DNA of 64,000 nucleotides from Bacteroidota bacterium (GCA_023399595.1 JAEWOR010000009.1:17324-81323); one strand, 5' to 3'; shown: positions 1 through 7,666, numbered from the stretch's first letter. The notes: a model not told the origin generated them from the letters alone. Program-made: numbers and translations.

Positions 1-1
1 T

Positions 2-181
2 GTAATTACCTTAACTCCGAGTACTATTGCTTCGGATATGAGTATTCAAGGAGGTTTAACAGATGGAAATCCAGAAACAGTGCTTCAACCAGAAGATTTC
101 GCAGAATGGGTAAGAGATATCTTGAAAATGAACAGAAGAGCGATGATTGCTAATGCTTCTATTTTCTCTACCAATCCGTAA
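2..181 (+). CDS. Short-chain dehydrogenase/reductase, C-terminal end (partial)
   Basis: The window opens inside this gene; only the last 59 codons are present, ending in TAA. The visible part contains ITLTPSTIASDMS, then QPEDFAEWVRDILKM. This is the usual end of a classical SDR oxidoreductase: the PG/T loop after the last Rossmann strand, followed by a 'P-E-D-x-A' helix that packs on the NAD(P) fold. The catalytic Tyr-x-x-x-Lys and the glycine-rich cofactor site lie outside the window, so the substrate cannot be told. A terminator follows closely, so this is the last gene of its transcript. Family assignment is likely; the exact function is unknown. Confidence 0.6.
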   Translation, partial: VITLTPSTIASDMSIQGGLTDGNPETVLQPEDFAEWVRDILKMNRRAMIANASIFSTNP

Positions 182-205
182 ATTTTGCTTATTTAAAAAT
201 AAAAG

Positions 206-235
206 AATTCCCAATTTAGGTTGGGAATTTTTTTA
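206..235 (+). terminator. Intrinsic terminator after the SDR gene
   Basis: A 9-bp perfect stem (aattcccaa / ttgggaatt) with a 6-base loop is followed by a run of seven T. Confidence 0.85.
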
Positions 236-283
236 TGAAAAAGATATCCTCACGGAAAAAACATAAAGTTTTATTTTTTAACG

Positions 284-291
284 TAAATTTG
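284..291 (+). promoter_or_regulatory. Bacteroidota -7 promoter box
   Basis: TAAATTTG matches the TAnnTTTG -7 consensus, 13 bases before the start codon at 305. No clear -33 TTTG is seen at the usual 19-20 base distance. Confidence 0.55.
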
Positions 292-304
292 CGATGAATA
301 TAAA

Positions 305-865
305 ATGAATGGCGACATGAAGAATAATGACGAAAATGAATTTTTGTTAGCTAATATTCCTTCAGAAAAACCTTATTATGTTAGTAAAAAAGGCGAAATT
401 AAAGGGATTTTTAATAGAGTTTTAAAGACGTCTGTTTCCAAAGAGAACCGCAGTAGTAAAATTGTTTACAAAGGTACCGATGGTAAAAGACATCAAATAG
501 GGTTTAGAAAATTAATTTGGAATACCTTTTTTCCAAACGATTTGTCTCTAGCAAGCGATATGATTTTTCTTAAAGACAAAACAATTCCTTTTCCTTTGCA
601 GCCCGATAATCTCTATAAATTATCCAGAAAGGAGGTTGCTTTACGAATAGGAAAAGTAAATCGTCTAATCACAGAAAGAGAACTTCTTTTTAAAGCTTTA
701 GAAAAGCAAAAAACCATTACTAAAGAAGAAATGTACAATCTTCTCAACTTAAAAGAAAAAGAAAAAGGACGTGTTATATTAAACAATCTTATCACTAGAT
801 TGAAATACGACGGAAGTTTAGAAAGAGTAGGACCAGCGACTTATGCGCTTAAAAAATCAAAATAA
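305..865 (+). CDS. NUMOD4-like domain protein of unknown function
   Basis: I do not recognise a named family over the full 186 residues. Residues about 22-75 read like a NUMOD4-type DNA-binding module as found in homing endonucleases: 'YYVSKKGEIKG' followed by a basic stretch, 'YKGTDGKRHQIGFRKL' and 'NTFFP', which resembles the usual 'Y-x-V-S-x-x-G-x-V ... dGk ... v-H-R-L-V ... aF-x-P' pattern. No HNH nuclease motif follows. The C-terminal 70 residues are helical and lysine-rich and could form a winged helix (TKEEMYNLLNLKEKE ... GSLERVGPATYAL). Its stop is two bases from the prmA start, so the two genes are probably co-transcribed. ATG 317 (MKNNDEN) is an alternative start. A DNA-binding role is inference only. 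Confidence 0.6.
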   Translation: MNGDMKNNDENEFLLANIPSEKPYYVSKKGEIKGIFNRVLKTSVSKENRSSKIVYKGTDGKRHQIGFRKLIWNTFFPNDLSLASDMIFLKDKTIPFPLQPDNLYKLSRKEVALRIGKVNRLITERELLFKALEKQKTITKEEMYNLLNLKEKEKGRVILNNLITRLKYDGSLERVGPATYALKKSK

Positions 866-867
866 CA

Positions 868-1695
868 ATGCAAAATTATTTAGAATTCAATTTTAAAATA
901 CAGCCTCTTCAACCTTGGAATGAAATATTGATGGCTGAACTTATAGAAATAGGTTTTGACAGCTTTACAGAGGAACTTGAAGGAATTTTAGGATACATTC
1001 AAAAAGAACTTTTTAAGGAGGGAGATTTATTACAACTTCCTATTTTTTCAAATCCTAATGTAAAAATTGAGTATTCTTATGAAGAAATGCCCAATATTAA
1101 TTGGAATGAAGAGTGGGAAAAGAATTTTTCACCTATCAATATAGATGATAAAGTGCTTATCCGTGCAGAATTTCACGAGTCTAAACCTGAAATGCATGAG
1201 ATCATCATTCAACCCAAAATGTCTTTTGGAACGGGACATCACCCAACAACTCACCTTATGATTCAACAAATGATGAATATGGATTTGAAAGACAAAACTG
1301 TTTTGGATATGGGGTGTGGAACATCTGTTTTAGCAATTTATGCGAAACAAAATGGAGCGGGAAGAACAGTTGCTATTGATATTGATGAATGGTCTGTAGA
1401 AAATTCTAAAGAAAATGCAGAAAGAAATGGTGTTCAATTGGATATTTCACAAGGAACAGCAGATAATTTAGGTGCCGAAAAATTCGATGTTATTTTAGCC
1501 AATATCAATCGTAATATTTTAATTTCTGATATTCCCACTTATGTTTCTGTTCTCAATAAAGGAGGAAAATTATTGCTTTCTGGTTTATGTTTCTTTGATG
1601 TAGACGATATTCTACAAGTTTGCACAGAACAAAATTTGCAAGTAGAAAAACAAATGCAAAGGGAAGAATGGGTGAGTATTTTACTTTCAAAATAG
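868..1695 (+). CDS. prmA: Ribosomal protein L11 methyltransferase
   Basis: PrmA trimethylates ribosomal protein L11 using S-adenosylmethionine in the cytoplasm. The 275-residue protein has the expected two-part layout: an N-terminal L11-recognition domain (about 1-100), then a Rossmann methyltransferase domain. Visible motifs are FGTGHHPTT at 120-128, the SAM-binding glycine motif DMGCGTSVLAI at 147-157 (motif I, normally 'D-x-G-x-G-S-G'), the acidic loop 'IDIDEWSVEN', and the NPPY-like substrate motif LANINRNIL at 210-218. It starts two bases after the upstream gene and probably shares its transcript. Length and motif order fit the family. Confidence is high. Confidence 0.93.
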   Translation: MQNYLEFNFKIQPLQPWNEILMAELIEIGFDSFTEELEGILGYIQKELFKEGDLLQLPIFSNPNVKIEYSYEEMPNINWNEEWEKNFSPINIDDKVLIRAEFHESKPEMHEIIIQPKMSFGTGHHPTTHLMIQQMMNMDLKDKTVLDMGCGTSVLAIYAKQNGAGRTVAIDIDEWSVENSKENAERNGVQLDISQGTADNLGAEKFDVILANINRNILISDIPTYVSVLNKGGKLLLSGLCFFDVDDILQVCTEQNLQVEKQMQREEWVSILLSK

Positions 1696-1709
1696 ATTTT
1701 TGAATTTTT

Positions 1710-2633
1710 ATGAAGAAGATTTTATGTATTTTAACTTGTGTTGCGACTTTATCAATAGCGAAAGCTCAAAATGATGAAAAACCTACAGTAGTTGCCGTTG
1801 AAGTAGAAGCAGAGGAAGTTTATCCAATGTCTATTTTCTCAAAAGAAATTGGTTCTACAGCTAAAATATTTGTGGATGGAACCAATATCAGAAACAAACC
1901 TTCTTTGGATGGAGAAATTATTGCAAGTCTTCCACAAAATACCAGTGTTAAGATTATTGCTGATACAGAAGTGGTGAGCAATATTCAGGAACGCACTGCA
2001 AAATGGTATGAGATAGAATTTGATAACTATAAAAAGGGTTATGTTTGGGCGGCAAACTTGGCGATTCAAGAAATTAAAATGAATAATAAAAACCTTCTTT
2101 TTGGTATTATTGGAACGCAATATGAAATGCTAAATGGCTTTTCTGAGTCTTATTTGGTGGGAGAGGTGAAGTTATTGGTAAATAACGAATTAAAAGATCA
2201 ACATACTTTTAATGCTGGAACAGCTGCAAATATGTCGGGAGCCGTTTTTGAAAATCAAGAAGCAGTTCGATTAAAAGATGTGAGTTCTATCGTTTTAACA
2301 AGTGTTTCTGGTGAAGCATGCGGAATTCCAACTTACTCACAATATTATTTTGTGGTGAATGATAAATTGGTGGCACTTCCAAAGCTTACTTCTGTTGCTG
2401 ATGCAGCTATTTTCTATGAATCTGAAGAGTTTTTTTTTCCACAAAAGGGGAATAAAATGACCAATCAGTTTGTTTTAGAAACTGAAAAAGCGGAATATAT
2501 CAATCCAGATGCAAAAGTTTTAAAGAAAAATGGCTCTACTATTACCAAAATTTTCTCTTGGGATGGTGTAGAATATAAAGAAACATCTTCTACCGAGAAA
2601 ACATTTAAAAACAAAGTGGAGGAGATGTATTAG
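1710..2633 (+). CDS. Secreted SH3-domain protein
   Basis: A 307-residue exported protein. The N-terminus is a signal peptide with cleavage likely after 'LSIAKAQ' (residues 1-19). Residues about 48-115 form a bacterial SH3 (SH3b) domain: 'AKIFVDGTNIRNKPSLDGEIIASLPQ' is the typical 'vn-x-LNvRsgps-x-g-x-vi-x-x-l' strand pair, ending with 'WYEIEFDNYKKGYVWAANL'. Such domains often bind cell-wall peptides. The rest shows no motif I recognise. It lies 14 bases after prmA. After the stop, frame +1 stays open from 2629 to the TAA at 2701 and reads like protein (AKTFQYKLIDSTELKSAND); this could be a lost C-terminal extension, but I cannot prove it. Confidence 0.7.
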   Translation: MKKILCILTCVATLSIAKAQNDEKPTVVAVEVEAEEVYPMSIFSKEIGSTAKIFVDGTNIRNKPSLDGEIIASLPQNTSVKIIADTEVVSNIQERTAKWYEIEFDNYKKGYVWAANLAIQEIKMNNKNLLFGIIGTQYEMLNGFSESYLVGEVKLLVNNELKDQHTFNAGTAANMSGAVFENQEAVRLKDVSSIVLTSVSGEACGIPTYSQYYFVVNDKLVALPKLTSVADAAIFYESEEFFFPQKGNKMTNQFVLETEKAEYINPDAKVLKKNGSTITKIFSWDGVEYKETSSTEKTFKNKVEEMY

Positions 2634-2719
2634 GAAGGCGAAAACCTTTCAGTATAAACTTATTGATTCTACTGAATTGAAATCTGCTAATGATATTCTG
2701 TAAAACGAATAACGCTAGA

Positions 2720-3757
2720 TCACTTTGAAAATTCAAAATTAGATACAAAATTCTCCAAAGGTTTTGGAAAAGATTTAGAATGCCAGTTTTCAGAATGTAA
2801 AATCTGAAGCTGGTTTTCTTTTATAAAATTAACCCAAATTTTTTGATCCTCAATTTTTACGCTTGAAATATGAATGTTGAGGTTTCTGTGGGTCAATTTA
2901 TGTTGAATTTCAGTTTTTTTAACCATAAATTCTTTTAAATCTTCTGGAAGCTGAGTTGGGAACTCAAAAAGTTTCTTCCAAATAAATTCTGTTCCTCTTT
3001 GCTGAACTGCAAATTCATTCATATGATAAACAAAATAGTATTCTAAGCTGAGGTTTTCAACTTTTACTTTCTTGGTTTTTACAGGGAATTCATTAATTTT
3101 TGAAAACTCAAATGCTAAACAATCTCCTTGTAATGGACATTCATGGCAAATTGGATTTTTAGGTTTACAAATTTCTGAACCTAAATCCATAATGGCTTGA
3201 TTGAAGTCACCTACTTTATTTTCAACCAACTGAAGTGTGAGTTCAGAGAAGTATTCAAAAGCTTTAGGATGAGAAATATCATAATTATCAGCATAAAACC
3301 TGCTTAAAACCCTATAGAAATTACCATCAATAGCAGGTCTTTTTTCATTAAAACAAATGCTAGAAATAGCAGCTGCAGTGTATTTTCCTACTCCTTTTAA
3401 AGATAAAATATCTTCATGCTTTTTTGGGAATTTTCCCTTAAAATCATTTACAATTTGCTGAGCGGCTTTATGAATGTTTAAAGCACGGGAGTAATAGCCT
3501 AAGCCCTTCCAATACAGCATTACTTCATCAGAACTGGCTTCTGCTAAAGTATAAACATCGGGAAAACGCGTTATGAAATTGTTGTAATGGTTGATACCTT
3601 GATTAATCCTTGTTTGCTGAAAAATAATTTCGCAAATCCAAATTTTGTAAGGGTCTTTAGTATTTCGGAAAGGTAAATTTCTGCCGTGTACTTTATACCA
3701 ACTTAATACTTTGTTTCCAATGTAAAGAAAATCAGTGTTCTGTTTGTTTTTTTTCAA
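2720..3757 (-). CDS. mutY: A/G-specific adenine DNA glycosylase
   Basis: MutY removes adenine mispaired with 8-oxoguanine, the last line of the GO repair system. At 345 residues the length is normal. Seen in the sequence: the catalytic glutamate region CEIIFQQTRI (E43), the helix-hairpin-helix LKGVGKYTAAAI (120-131), the catalytic aspartate in PAIDGNFYRVLSR (D144), and the [4Fe-4S] loop cysteines C197, C204, C207 and C213 in 'CKPKNPICHECPLQGDC'. The C-terminal 110 residues are the NUDIX-like domain that reads 8-oxoG. It is transcribed divergently from the HU gene; the two start codons are 46 bases apart, so their promoters must overlap. Confidence is high. Confidence 0.95.
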   Translation of the reverse strand: MKKNKQNTDFLYIGNKVLSWYKVHGRNLPFRNTKDPYKIWICEIIFQQTRINQGINHYNNFITRFPDVYTLAEASSDEVMLYWKGLGYYSRALNIHKAAQQIVNDFKGKFPKKHEDILSLKGVGKYTAAAISSICFNEKRPAIDGNFYRVLSRFYADNYDISHPKAFEYFSELTLQLVENKVGDFNQAIMDLGSEICKPKNPICHECPLQGDCLAFEFSKINEFPVKTKKVKVENLSLEYYFVYHMNEFAVQQRGTEFIWKKLFEFPTQLPEDLKEFMVKKTEIQHKLTHRNLNIHISSVKIEDQKIWVNFIKENQLQILHSENWHSKSFPKPLENFVSNFEFSK

Positions 3758-3767
3758 AAAATAATCC

Positions 3768-3775
3768 TATATTTG
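3768..3775 (+). promoter_or_regulatory. -7 promoter box of the HU gene
   Basis: TATATTTG fits TAnnTTTG. A TTTG at 3743-3746 lies 21 bases upstream and may be the -33 box. It sits inside the divergent mutY/HU spacer. Confidence 0.65.
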
Positions 3776-3803
3776 CACACCAAAATTAAAATAAAAAAAG
3801 GAA

Positions 3804-4106
3804 ATGACAAAGGCTGAATTGGTAAACACCATCTCAAATAAATTGGGAACTGAAAAGAATGAAACACAGAAAGTTGTGGAAGCTTTTATGCAAGAGATAA
3901 GAACTTCTATGTACAATGGGGATAATGTTTATTTAAGAGGTTTTGGTTCTTTTATCATCAAAACAAGAGCTGCAAAAACAGGACGTAACATTTCTAAAAA
4001 TACTGCTATTGAAATACCTGCTCATAATATTCCAGCTTTTAAACCTTCAAAATCTTTTGTAGAGAAAGTAAAAGCAAAAGTAGCAGTTGAAGAAGTAGTA
4101 AACTAA
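3804..4106 (+). CDS. HU/IHF-family DNA-binding protein
   Basis: A 100-residue histone-like protein that bends and compacts DNA. The start 'MTKAELVNTISNKLG' is the standard HU dimerisation helix pair. 'VYLRGFGSFIIKTRAAKTGRNISKNTAIEIPAHNIPAFKPSK' contains the GFG turn, the 'R-x-x-R-x-x-R-N-P' type arm (here AKTGRNISKNTAIEIPA) and the terminal 'P-x-F-K-P-S' segment. The usual proline at the arm tip, which inserts into DNA, is not in its normal 'RNP' place here; the arm reads RNISKN. AAAAAAAGGAA lies just before the ATG. It is followed at 50 bases by the 29-residue basic protein and may share its transcript. Confidence 0.93.
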   Translation: MTKAELVNTISNKLGTEKNETQKVVEAFMQEIRTSMYNGDNVYLRGFGSFIIKTRAAKTGRNISKNTAIEIPAHNIPAFKPSKSFVEKVKAKVAVEEVVN

Positions 4107-4155
4107 TAAAAAAATAATAAACAGAATATTAACACGTTTTTAAAACTTTAAAATT

Positions 4156-4245
4156 ATGCCAAGCGGAAAGAAAAGAAAAAGACACAAGGTAGCAACTCAC
4201 AAAAGAAAGAAAAGAAGAAGAGCTAACAGACATAAGAAAAAATAA
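4156..4245 (+). CDS. 29-residue basic ribosome-associated protein
   Basis: This ORF was below the length cut of usual gene calls. It encodes 29 residues beginning MPSGKKRKRHKVATHKRKK, of which about 20 are lysine, arginine or histidine, and it ends in HKKK. I recognise this as the very small basic protein conserved across Bacteroidota, usually annotated as hypothetical. I recall that it was placed on the Flavobacterium large ribosomal subunit by cryo-EM (named bL38), but cannot confirm that here. The composition fits an rRNA-binding tail protein. It lies between HU and RNase G. The A-rich leader and codon usage match its neighbours. Confidence 0.8.
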   Translation: MPSGKKRKRHKVATHKRKKRRRANRHKKK

Positions 4246-4402
4246 TCTCTTCTGAGATATACAATATATAATATAGTTGGTGATTTATTTCTATAATTTC
4301 ACTAGCTATATTTTTGTTTATTGTAATATGGGATTTCCCATAAAAGAGAGTAAATTCATGTTGAAATATAACATGTCGTGTATAATGTTTAATTGATTTA
4401 TT
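4246..4402 (+). other. RNase G leader region with two inverted repeats
   Basis: The 157 bases before the RNase G gene hold two small hairpins: TATGGGA-tt-TCCCATA at 4327-4342 and CATGTT-gaaatat-AACATG at 4357-4375. Neither has a T-run, so they are not terminators. In enterobacteria RNase E regulates its own mRNA through the 5' leader; whether these hairpins do the same is speculation. Confidence 0.4.
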
Positions 4403-5962
4403 ATGAAGAAAGAACTAATAGTTTCTCATGAAGATGATTTTACCAAGATAGCTTTGTTGGAAGATGGTCGTTTATGTGAACTTCATGAAGAGGAAGACAA
4501 ACACGATTTTGTTGTTGGTGATTTGTTTATAGGGAAAGTAAAAAAACTAGCTCCTAACCTTAATGCAGCTTTTGTAAATATAGGCTACGAGAAAGATGCT
4601 TTCTTGCATTATCAAGATTTGGGACCACAATTTCTTACCTATAAAAAATTCCTTAAAGACAGTCTCTCTAAAAAGCAAAGCTCATCTAGCTTAAAGAACT
4701 TTGAAATACAGCCTGAAATTGATAAAAACGGCGTTGTTGATAAAATTATTGCAAAAGATGATGTAGTTCTTCTGCAAATTACCAAAGAACCTATTTCTAC
4801 TAAAGGACCTAGAATTTCTACACAAATTTCTCTTACTGGTCGTTTTTTGGTTCTTATCCCTTTCGATAATAAAGTATCAGTTTCTAAAAAAATTAAAACT
4901 TCAGAAGAAAGAGAGCGTCTAAGAACTCTTTTGGAAAGTATAAGACCTGAAGGTTTTGGGGTGATTATAAGAACCGTAGCTGAAGGTAAAAAAGTGGCAG
5001 ACCTGCACAATGATATGAATCAACTGATTCAGAAGTGGGAAAACACATTTAAAAATATTCAAAAAAATAAAGTTCCTTCAAAAGTTCTAAGTGAAGAAGA
5101 TAAAGCTTCTGCTATTTTAAGAGATAATTTTAATCAGGATTTTGTAAGTGTTATTTGCGATGACGAGCAAATGGTACAGGAAATGAAAAATTATTTAGAA
5201 ATAATTTCTCCTGATTCTAAAAATATTGTACAGTTCTACGATTCGCATATCCCTTTATTGGAGTATTACAACGTTGAAAAACAGCTTAAACAAAGCTTTG
5301 GTAAACATGTAAATATTCCGAGTTCTAAAGGAGCTTATTTGGTGATTGAACACACCGAAGCTTTACATGTGGTGGATGTAAACTCTGGAAATAATATTTC
5401 TGTGGGTTCTGCTACTAATAAAGAACATGCTTTAAACGTGAATAAAATGGCAGCAACAGAAATTGCCCGTCAATTGCGTTTGAGAGATATGGGTGGAATT
5501 ATCGTTGTAGATTTTATTGATATGACGAATGCAGACCATAGAAGAGAACTGTTTGAACATCTTAAGGAAGAAATGAAAAGAGATAAAGCAAGACATAAGA
5601 TATTGCCTCCTAGTAAATTCGGATTAATACAAATTACGAGACAAAGAAATCGTCCAGAGAAAATTATAGATACTAATGAAGAAAACCCTAATAAGGACGG
5701 GGAAATTCTCGCACCAATTGTAGTAGTAGAAAGGATGGAAGAACGCATTCGAAATATTATTCAGAAAGAAAAGGGTAAAATTTATCTTCATGTACATCCA
5801 TTTGTAGAAGCTTTTTTAACAAAAGGTATTAAAAGCATACAAATGAAATGGTTTTTGAAGTATAAAAAATGGGTTACTATAATTCCTCGAGATTCCTTCA
5901 AGTATTTAGAATATAAAATTTACAATTCCCAAAAAGAAGAATTGGCAAGTTATTCTAATTAG
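4403..5962 (+). CDS. rng: Ribonuclease G/E family endoribonuclease
   Basis: Cuts single-stranded RNA with a 5' monophosphate during rRNA maturation and mRNA decay. The 519-residue protein has an S1 RNA-binding domain at about 37-130 ('GDLFIGKVKKLAPNLNAAFV', with the family insertion), followed by the catalytic DNase I-like domain. The two metal-binding aspartates are visible as D325 in VVDVNSGNN and D370 in VVDFIDM. The region that normally carries the zinc-link CPxC motif (residues about 410-440, RQRNRPEKIIDTNEENPN) has no cysteine at all, so the zinc-linked dimer contact of the E. coli enzymes is missing. Size and lack of a long C-terminal scaffold fit RNase G rather than RNase E. Confidence 0.93.
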   Translation: MKKELIVSHEDDFTKIALLEDGRLCELHEEEDKHDFVVGDLFIGKVKKLAPNLNAAFVNIGYEKDAFLHYQDLGPQFLTYKKFLKDSLSKKQSSSSLKNFEIQPEIDKNGVVDKIIAKDDVVLLQITKEPISTKGPRISTQISLTGRFLVLIPFDNKVSVSKKIKTSEERERLRTLLESIRPEGFGVIIRTVAEGKKVADLHNDMNQLIQKWENTFKNIQKNKVPSKVLSEEDKASAILRDNFNQDFVSVICDDEQMVQEMKNYLEIISPDSKNIVQFYDSHIPLLEYYNVEKQLKQSFGKHVNIPSSKGAYLVIEHTEALHVVDVNSGNNISVGSATNKEHALNVNKMAATEIARQLRLRDMGGIIVVDFIDMTNADHRRELFEHLKEEMKRDKARHKILPPSKFGLIQITRQRNRPEKIIDTNEENPNKDGEILAPIVVVERMEERIRNIIQKEKGKIYLHVHPFVEAFLTKGIKSIQMKWFLKYKKWVTIIPRDSFKYLEYKIYNSQKEELASYSN

Positions 5963-5969
5963 AAATTCT

Positions 5970-5998
5970 AACCACTCATTTCTATGGGTGGTTTTTTG
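5970..5998 (+). terminator. Intrinsic terminator after rng
   Basis: Stem accactc / gggtggt (one G-U pair) with an 8-base loop, then TTTTTTG. Confidence 0.8.
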
Positions 5999-6046
5999 TT
6001 TTCAATAATGTCATATAGCAAATGAGGTTTTCTCATTTATTCTTCC

Positions 6047-6054
6047 TAAATTTA
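6047..6054 (+). promoter_or_regulatory. -7 box almost touching the Nudix start codon
   Basis: TAAATTTA, one base off consensus, ends five bases before the ATG at 6060, which leaves almost no room for a leader. A small hairpin (aatgag / ctcatt, 6021-6036) lies just upstream. Confidence 0.45.
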
Positions 6055-6059
6055 TACAC

Positions 6060-6689
6060 ATGAAAACTTTTGGAAAAGACTTATTAAGAAGACTTAGAAC
6101 TACCGAAATTAAGGGAGACGAAGCTCATGGATTATTTTCTCCCCCTCATCGACCTGTTTTTTCTTATGATGAAATTCTTGAAAAAAATCCAAAGTTTGCA
6201 GCCGTAAATATTGCGTTGTATTTAAAAGATGACGAATGGTATTTCCCTTTAATTGTTAGAAGTCAAAACGAAAACGACAGACATAGTGGTCAAATTTCCC
6301 TTCCTGGTGGAAAAAAAGAACTAGATGATAGAAACTTTATGGATACCGCCATTAGAGAAACTTCCGAGGAAATAGGTATTGAAAAACCTTATATTAGGAT
6401 TATCAGAGAAATGTCGCCCATCTACATTCCACCGAGTAATTTTTATGTATATCCTTTCGTTTCTTATACTAAAAGAGGTCCCAATTTTATTCTTCAGCAA
6501 CAAGAAGCTGTAGAGGTGATAGAATTTCCCATAACTTCTTTTTTAAACCTTACAGATACCCCAGAAATGATGGTCCTCCCAGATACACCAACATATGAAG
6601 TTCCTGTAATCAACTTTAATGGTTATATTATTTGGGGAGCAACAGCAATGATCCTAAGTGAATTTAGCCAGTTAGTGAAAAATATGTAA
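6060..6689 (+). CDS. Nudix hydrolase, CoA pyrophosphatase type
   Basis: A 209-residue enzyme of the NudL-like subgroup that splits coenzyme A and its derivatives into phosphopantetheine and 3',5'-ADP. The subgroup signature 'R-x-x-x-L-x-x-H-x-G-Q-x-S-x-P-G-G' is seen as VRSQNENDRHSGQISLPGG (67-84, lacking the leucine), running directly into the Nudix box GGKKELDD...TAIRETSEEIG (83-105) with the metal-binding glutamates E100, E103 and E104. The substrate is inferred from this signature, not tested. The stop codon TAA is the first part of the next gene's -7 box. Confidence 0.88.
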   Translation: MKTFGKDLLRRLRTTEIKGDEAHGLFSPPHRPVFSYDEILEKNPKFAAVNIALYLKDDEWYFPLIVRSQNENDRHSGQISLPGGKKELDDRNFMDTAIRETSEEIGIEKPYIRIIREMSPIYIPPSNFYVYPFVSYTKRGPNFILQQQEAVEVIEFPITSFLNLTDTPEMMVLPDTPTYEVPVINFNGYIIWGATAMILSEFSQLVKNM

Positions 6690-6694
6690 ATTTG
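6687..6694 (+). promoter_or_regulatory. -7 promoter box overlapping a stop codon
   Basis: TAAATTTG; its first three bases are the stop codon of the Nudix gene. TTTA at 6663-6666 lies 20 bases upstream as a possible -33 box. Confidence 0.6.
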
Positions 6695-6713
6695 CAGTCC
6701 ACTATTTATTAAA

Positions 6714-7508
6714 ATGGCGAAGAAGAATATTTTTACGGATGCGTTTGGTACTCCTTATTTTCTAAAGAGATTTATTATTTTCTTAATGGGAATAGTTTCT
6801 TATAGAAGGTTTAACGGATTTAATAAATTAAAAATAACAGGAACAGAAAACTTGGTAGATTTACCAGATTCTAACGTGTTGTTCGTTTCTAATCATCAAA
6901 CGTATTTTGCTGATGTTGCGGCAATGTATCATGTATTTTGTGCAGTGAACAACGGTTATCTGAATTCTATTAAAAACCCTATCTATTTACTTAATCCTAA
7001 AGTTGATTTTTATTATGTAGCTGCTGAAGAAACAATGAATAAAGGTTTTCTGCCAAAATTATTTAAAATTGCGGGAGCTATTACGGTAAAAAGAACTTGG
7101 AGAGCAGAAGGTAAGAATGTTAATAGACTGGTGGATCTTAGTGAGATTGAAAATATCATGAAAGCCCTAGATAACGGTTGGGTGATTACATTTCCGCAGG
7201 GGACAACTTCGGCTTTTGCACAAGGAAGAAAGGGTACAGCTAAATTAATTCTTAATCAAAGACCACTTGTGGTTCCTATTAAAATAAATGGTTTCAGAAG
7301 AGCTTTTGATAAAAAAGGCTTGAAAGTAAAAGTTACTGGAGTAGAACCAACCATGGAATTTAAAAAACCATTAGATTTGGATTATGATAATGAAAATTCA
7401 AAACAAATTCTAGAAAAAATTATGGTGGCTATTGAACAAGCGGATCAGTTTAATATTCTCCATCAATACGATTTGGAATTGAAGAATAAGAAAACCGAGA
7501 ATTCATAA
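6714..7508 (+). CDS. 1-acyl-glycerol-3-phosphate acyltransferase-like protein
   Basis: A PlsC-family acyltransferase of 264 residues that probably adds the second fatty acid to lysophosphatidate, or acylates another glycolipid, at the inner membrane. The N-terminal 30 residues include one hydrophobic segment. Block I is seen as SNHQTYFAD (59-67): the catalytic histidine and aspartate are five residues apart (HX5D) rather than the classical four. Block III appears as TFPQGTTS (159-166) and block IV as RPLVVPIKINGF. The gene starts 24 bases after the Nudix gene, with its own promoter overlapping that gene's stop. Substrate not known. Confidence 0.82.
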   Translation: MAKKNIFTDAFGTPYFLKRFIIFLMGIVSYRRFNGFNKLKITGTENLVDLPDSNVLFVSNHQTYFADVAAMYHVFCAVNNGYLNSIKNPIYLLNPKVDFYYVAAEETMNKGFLPKLFKIAGAITVKRTWRAEGKNVNRLVDLSEIENIMKALDNGWVITFPQGTTSAFAQGRKGTAKLILNQRPLVVPIKINGFRRAFDKKGLKVKVTGVEPTMEFKKPLDLDYDNENSKQILEKIMVAIEQADQFNILHQYDLELKNKKTENS

Positions 7509-7532
7509 GCATTTCGAGCATAAAAATTATAA

Positions 7533-7562
7533 ACAGGTGAAGTTTTTCATCTGTTTTTTTTG
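7533..7562 (+). terminator. Intrinsic terminator after the acyltransferase gene
   Basis: Stem acaggtgaa / ttcatctgt (one G-U pair), 4-base loop, then a run of eight T. Confidence 0.85.
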
Positions 7563-7604
7563 TTTTAAACATGACGTTTGTCATAAACCTTAACTTAAAT
7601 TTAA

Positions 7605-7626
7605 TGTTTAACAGTTTTGTTAAACA
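7605..7626 (+). promoter_or_regulatory. Palindromic operator of the efflux operon
   Basis: Perfect inverted repeat TGTTTAAC-agtttt-GTTAAACA. The -33 box TTTG (7616-7619) of the tetR promoter lies inside it, so a bound dimer would block RNA polymerase. A third copy of the half-site, TTGTTTAACA, sits at 7654-7663, three bases before the ATG. This is the layout of an autoregulated TetR gene; binding itself is inferred. Confidence 0.75.
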
Positions 7627-7646
7627 AAAAAGTTGATGTAAATTTG
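7616..7646 (+). promoter_or_regulatory. tetR/efflux operon promoter
   Basis: TTTG (7616-7619), exactly 19 bases, then TAAATTTG (7639-7646): a full Bacteroidota promoter. It overlaps the palindromic operator. Confidence 0.8.
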
Positions 7647-7666
7647 CACGAAATTGTTTAACAAAA

